A DNA stretch of 64,000 bases from Pomphorhynchus laevis (lineage: Eukaryota; Acanthocephala; Palaeacanthocephala; Echinorhynchida; Pomphorhynchidae): NCBI GenBank assembly GCA_012934845.2, contig WNNJ02002182.1, forward strand, positions 1 to 64,000, given 5' to 3'. Of this stretch, positions 60,301-64,000 are shown piece after piece. Position 1 is the stretch's first letter; every line of letters starts with the position of its first letter. Position numbers and translations under genes: made by a program. A model generated the notes under the pieces. It saw nothing but the letters and a program-made list of their open reading frames with translations. It was not told where the DNA came from and searched no databases.

Positions 60301-61789
60301 TAACTAATTTAGCACTTGATCTGATTAACTTTTACATCTTAATGCATATATAGTAAAACACATTTTGTTAGTCAATTTATATTTTAAATATAGGCAAATA
60401 TAATTATATATTATTTAAATATAATTATAGACAATGCAAATAAATTATAAGCAAAAATTTAATTTATTTTAAGCATAAATTTGATGATTATAGGAATCAT
60501 GTTATTATAATAAAATGATTCCTGTGTGATTACGCTTTTACTTATGGAACAATAAAAGTATTAAGATATAGGGTTTTTCAGTGAAAATCATTTTATAAAG
60601 ACAAAAGAAAACTTATGTTTAACTAAAGCAGAGAACAAACCCTAATTATCAATATTATTGAAATTATGAATATTGAATTTATAGTTTCGCATATGCAGTT
60701 TCCACCTGATTGTAAATTAAATAAATTTATCTCAATTGCCATATTAATTGAGCTAAATATTTTTTAAATAATAATTAAGGAAAAGCTGGTTCGTGCTATT
60801 AACTTGGACAGTGGGGAATAACATATATTGATGAGCAAACTATTGCATTTGTGTAGCAGCATTTGGTGATAATCAGCGAAATGCTTATTATAGAAATTAA
60901 ACCAAATAGCAAAATATATAAGTAATTTTACCATTTCATGTTTAAAATTAATGCATACTCTCCATGCTTAATAGATTTTATAAAACGCCAGACGTAATAA
61001 ATTTATTTAATTGGACCAAACAATATTAGATCTGTTAATCTACTACCGTTGTGTCGGGAATTAAAATATGACAAACTTAGTATTTATGTTTTTAATTACT
61101 AAATTATTAATCACTTATTATTTAAATTATTTAATTAAAATAATATTTAATTATTATTAATTTAATTATTATTAAATTATTAATTATTATTTATTTATTA
61201 TTTTAATAATTAAATCGCACTGCAGGTGCAAATAAATGACATTATAGAAATTTAAATTTCCATATACTTTAATCAAAATTACTTTAATTACTGAATACTT
61301 TAATTAACTTTTATCTTTTTGCTTAATCATTTGTCTTTTAATGTATCGCTGATGTTAAAAAAATTAAAAATCAATTTGATAAAGAGGAGAATTACTTAAT
61401 TAGTTAAATTAGAATTTAAAACTAAATTAAATTACATTTTTATTGGGAACACATTACATATCTATATAAAACTAAAGGCTTTTTGAGAATACTAAATTAA
61501 AGCAAATGTAATTACATTTTTATCAATTTGATAATTATTATTCTATATTTAATATTTAAAGGCGATGTACTTTAATTCAAACTCCAATTTCAAATCCTTG
61601 TCAAAATTTATTTACAATATATTTTAGTTAGCAAGTTTAAGAAAATTGCAAAGCGGAGACGGATCAGGTGCTCTATTGCATAACGTTAGACCGGTTCAAT
61701 GTAGAAATAATCGCGAAGTGTGTAGACATGTGGATACGTCCAAAACGAATTCAAGTTCGTCATCATCTTCAGATGATAGTTCTGAATAA
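54288..61789 (+). CDS. CA: Alpha-carbonic anhydrase, 7 exons, 281 residues
   Basis: Interconverts CO2 and bicarbonate in the cytosol. Exons are 54288-54327, 56152-56340, 56447-56568, 56611-56712, 57719-57839, 59391-59500 and 61628-61789; all are GT-AG with matching phases. The N-terminus has the family's WGY (residues 7-9) and no signal peptide, followed by QSPIDIS (31-37). Zinc ligands are His94 and His96 (FHIHWG) and His119 (EIHIVNW). Glu106, the gatekeeper Thr205 (SLTTPPC) and the proton-shuttle position His65 (NNGH) are all present, so the enzyme should be active. The tail is a Ser/Asp run ([12 protein letters not shown]), unusual for cytosolic forms. The intron between exons 3 and 4 is only 42 nt. 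Introns 1, 5 and 6 carry repeats. Confidence 0.95.
54505..55606. repeat. Tandem array, about 365-bp unit x 3, in carbonic anhydrase intron 1
   Basis: Copies at about 54505-54866, 54867-55243 and 55244-55606. Shared words in order: cattttagatttaatgaaag, aaattaaatcagcgttg, tactattatcaaactagtca, gcagtcattgttacaattga, ctacatttcagtattaatgg and tttcacgttt. The last two copies are close to identical over much of their length; the first is more diverged. A single diverged relative lies at 44630-44770, so the unit is also a dispersed repeat. Confidence 0.85.
58467..59251. repeat. Tandem array, 262-bp unit x 3, in carbonic anhydrase intron 5
   Basis: Units start with gattctaaggaaaataca at 58467, 58729 and 58991, spaced exactly 262 bases. 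They differ by only a handful of transitions (for example gtgatgaac/gcgatgaac), so the array is recent. No open frame. Confidence 0.93.
60096..60349. repeat. 254-bp near-palindrome with hammerhead-like hairpins, carbonic anhydrase intron 6
   Basis: Starts ttaagatgtaaaagttaatc and ends with its reverse complement. The two arms (about 120 bases) match with few differences around a loop near 60222. Minus strand: CTGACGA (60179-60173), a GC-rich stem, GAAA (60158-60155), GCTT, with helix I GCCA/TGGC. Plus strand: CTGACGA (60259-60265), GCCG/CGGC, GAAA (60280-60283). A run of nine C (59938-59946) lies upstream. Confidence 0.85.
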
Positions 61790-61903
61790 TTTTATAGTGA
61801 TTTTAAAGACGAATTTTTAAGTACTTTAAATTTTATCCTAATAGATTTTAGTAAAAATATAGAATTCTTTCCCGTATTGTCATCGATTTCGTTTTCCATT
61901 CAA

Positions 61904-61909
61904 AATAAA
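61904..61909 (+). terminator. Candidate polyadenylation signal of carbonic anhydrase
   Basis: AATAAA 115 bases after the stop. Supported only by position. Confidence 0.35.
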
Positions 61910-62111
61910 TAATATTTATACTAGATATTTATATAAAAAAACCATTGTTTCATATATTTTGGAAAATAAATTTTTCAGAATTCAGACATAATAAATTCAC
62001 TACTTTCAATTATTGTTACTCGAAAGGCACACAATTTCATAAATGTGGTAATGATTGTATGCGAATTACAATGTTACATTGAGTACAAGTGTGTGAAATA
62101 TTAACAGATAA

Positions 62112-62543
62112 TCATGCATATATCGTAAGTGTCCAAGCCAAAACCGTTCCTGTTCTGCATTCTTGCATCTCTTGTAGTCGATAAATAATTTTCTGACAAA
62201 CTTCCACACTTAACCATTGACATGCTAATATGTACGAATTAACTTTGTAAATACCCACTGGTCGTTTCTGTTGACTGAATGACAGTAAAAGAAAGCATTT
62301 CCGAGACGTTGCTTTAACCTCTTTGGCTTTCGCTCTCGAACCAGAACATTTGATGTAAAGACCATCAGTATCTACCCAGCAGAGGTTGTTGCTGACTTTT
62401 TGCTTCACTTGTGGGATCCAAAATTTGAATTCGGCGATAATGGTTTTGAATAAAATCCATATCGGTTTCATCTCATAACGGATTATTTTAATAATATTGC
62501 GCGTCGAGGGAATGGACAAGCTCCTTATTTCAACATCGTTCAC
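62112..62543 (-). CDS. Probable terminal exon of an unrecognised gene
   Basis: 143 codons open to a stop, longer than expected by chance here and clearly less AT-rich than the flanks. It has no ATG at its start; a TTAG acceptor-like site just upstream (about 62546-62549) suggests a 3' exon whose other exons lie to the right. The protein has a conspicuous middle, NNLCWVDTDGLYIKCSGS, then SRAKAKEVKA and FSQQKRPVGIYKVN. There is no signal peptide or membrane helix. I do not recognise the family. It converges on the carbonic anhydrase gene, whose stop is about 320 bases away. Confidence 0.55.
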   Translation of the reverse strand: MNDVEIRSLSIPSTRNIIKIIRYEMKPIWILFKTIIAEFKFWIPQVKQKVSNNLCWVDTDGLYIKCSGSRAKAKEVKATSRKCFLLLSFSQQKRPVGIYKVNSYILACQWLSVEVCQKIIYRLQEMQECRTGTVLAWTLTIYA

Positions 62544-63339
62544 TGCTAATCATGACGATTTGAATACACAAGACTAATGGATTCACTGCAGTGTTCAAGC
62601 CAATCTAAATAAGGCACCGATACCATACCTATTAGTCGAATCATCATTTAATGTTTATTTGTAATACATTAAGTACGAATATTCAGTATTAGAGAATATC
62701 ATATTGCAAGAAGGTTATAGATTTAAATTTTGCGCGTCAAGACTAAATCTTAAAGTTTATAGTTTTATTATATGTACTATGAAATTCTTAAAGTAATTTA
62801 TTAATTAAAATTAATAAAATTGTTCCATCCCAATGATCATGACAGTAACACATTTTAAATGAAAAAAAGTTTACATTATTTAATATGATTTCACATAGTA
62901 TAACAGATTTTATGATGGAAAAGATACTTCCTTGAATCTGCAAGAGAACATATTTGTAAGTTCTATACACTGACTGTTATAATATATAAACCAGTTCACA
63001 TGTATCGTTATTTTAAAATTAATTCTATAAATGTTATTTGATATTTCATCGATGTTATTTTATATTAGCATCGTCAGAAAATTACCTTCAGAAATTAGGG
63101 TAATTTTATAAAAATGCTAACAGTTACTTCAGAAAATCAATTTTCTTAAGATGCCAACATAGGTTCATTATTTCTTTGATCCAGCTCTAATAATTATTAT
63201 TAACTATTAAAATCAATAACATTTATATACATTTTTTAAAATCCTAATATAAAATTTTATTTAATATGAAAAAAAATAATTAAATTAAAAAATTAATTCT
63301 GTAATTAAATTAATTAATTAATAAATTCTGTATTACAGA
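62544..63339. other. Right-hand AT-rich stretch
   Basis: No further exon of the minus-strand frame was identified. A decayed piece of the foldback family with a partial hammerhead-like hairpin lies around 63045-63200 (tttcatcgatgttatt, gcatcgtcag, gatccagctctaataatt). Confidence 0.4.
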
Positions 63340-63600
63340 ATTAGTGAAGCTGGATCAAAAAAGGGGAAATTTTATTTAATATTTTGTCAGTTTCTTTCGA
63401 AAATTACTTATTTACTAATTAAGAAAATAATAACTAATTTCTAATTTAAAAAAATTCTAATATTCAGAAAATTAGATAATTTTCTGAAGATGCCAACAGA
63501 GGTTAGCGAAATATCAAAAAATTTGCTATTTACTTTGGTCCAACTCTAATAATTCTTAATCAATAATGGATTATTATCAACTATTAAAGTACTTTGTAGT
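63340..63600 (+). repeat. Foldback-family repeat with a hammerhead-like hairpin
   Basis: Starts gtgaagctggatcaaa and ends tggtccaactctaataattc, the inverted ends seen at 15.2 kb. Inside are CTGAAGA (63484-63490), a GCCAAC/GTTAGC stem (one mismatch), GAAA (63508-63511), TATC, then AAAA pairing with the TTTT just before CTGAAGA. The closing word aatggattattatcaactat is also found after the 15.2-kb element. Confidence 0.7.
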
Positions 63601-63763
63601 TTCCAAGTACAAAAGGATAAAAGACGCACTTGGTTCATAGCCACATCATATTCAGTATTTTAAATAGTCAGTAGCAATTTGTAACAATTTCTATTTTATT
63701 TAAAATGGCATTGGTGTTTTTAATTTTTTCATTTATACGGCATAATCTGTTATTTTAACGAAC

Positions 63764-63797
63764 CCGATGAGTTCGACGAACTGCTCGGGTTTCGACT
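63764..63797. repeat. GC-rich hairpin near the right edge
   Basis: aacccgatgagttcg pairs with cgaactgctcgggtt around a very short loop, with two mismatches. It is conspicuous in this AT-rich context. It contains CGATGAG but no GAAA on the same strand, so it is not counted as hammerhead-like. Confidence 0.6.
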
Positions 63798-64000
63798 TTA
63801 TTCAATTTTATATTTTATATAACATAAGAAATACACTTTCTACAGCAATTTCTTAATGTAACCTTTTAAATGATTAAAAGTTTACAATCACCAAAAATCA
63901 TTCTCAAAGTGTAAAAATTTCGTTTACTAAAGCTGCCAACAAAATAGCATGACATTTCCTTCTTATATTTAATATAAAATTATCATAAACATTAAATTTA

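Noticed and set aside
63764-63797. GC-rich hairpin at the right edge as a hammerhead
   Set aside because: The core reads CGATGAG instead of CTGATGA and no GAAA follows on that strand.

Overview
This is an animal nuclear window, very AT-rich, with introns of widely mixed size. It contains introns as short as 42 and 62 bases and others of several kilobases, plus many Penelope-like elements (PLEs), LINE relics and simple AT repeats. The gene content (junctophilin, a transmembrane cadherin, an alpha-carbonic anhydrase) makes it metazoan. The tiny introns mixed with long ones, the PLE load and the AT content suit an invertebrate such as a flatworm or another lophotrochozoan, but the sequence does not fix the phylum.

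Three host genes can be read by splicing open frames together with consistent phases. (1) 796-12001, + strand: junctophilin, 7 exons, 918 codons, with eight MORN motifs, an alanine-rich helix, a divergent linker and a C-terminal membrane anchor. (2) 25846-21812, - strand: a single-pass cadherin-family protein with one large exon and a second small exon about 2 kb away that ends in a PDZ-ligand-like tail. (3) 54288-61789, + strand: a carbonic anhydrase, 7 exons, 281 residues, with all zinc ligands present. A further 143-codon open frame on the - strand at 62112-62543 is probably coding but is not recognised. Weaker coding candidates lie at 36017-36193 and 45890-46057.

The rest is mostly a repeat graveyard. 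One PLE family, called PLE-A here, left two larger reverse transcriptase copies (30030-31650 and 39160-40222) and about a dozen 3' tails (7.6-9.4 kb, 12.6-13.7 kb, 20.3-21.0 kb, 27.0-27.6 kb, 46.3 kb). Other PLE relics with reverse transcriptase or GIY-YIG pieces lie at 29.5, 31.7-32.5, 48.2-49.9 and 51.1-51.3 kb. A non-LTR retrotransposon at 15881-18261 is bracketed by a perfect 17-bp target-site duplication, and a second LINE 3' end lies at 19.3-19.8 kb. Young tandem arrays sit in introns: about 250 bp x 4.5 in the cadherin intron, and about 365 bp x 3 and 262 bp x 3 in carbonic anhydrase introns. A 120 bp x 2 array lies between genes.

The most striking signal is a set of about ten hairpins, mostly in foldback or inverted-repeat units, that share one plan: CTGANGA, one extra base, a stem-loop, GAAA, then a four-base self-complementary step (ATAT or AGCT). 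This is the layout of the minimal type I hammerhead ribozymes known from PLE terminal repeats, and it recurs here in several unrelated repeat families. The PLE-A tails carry a different conserved fold, a possible nested pseudoknot of about 100 nt.
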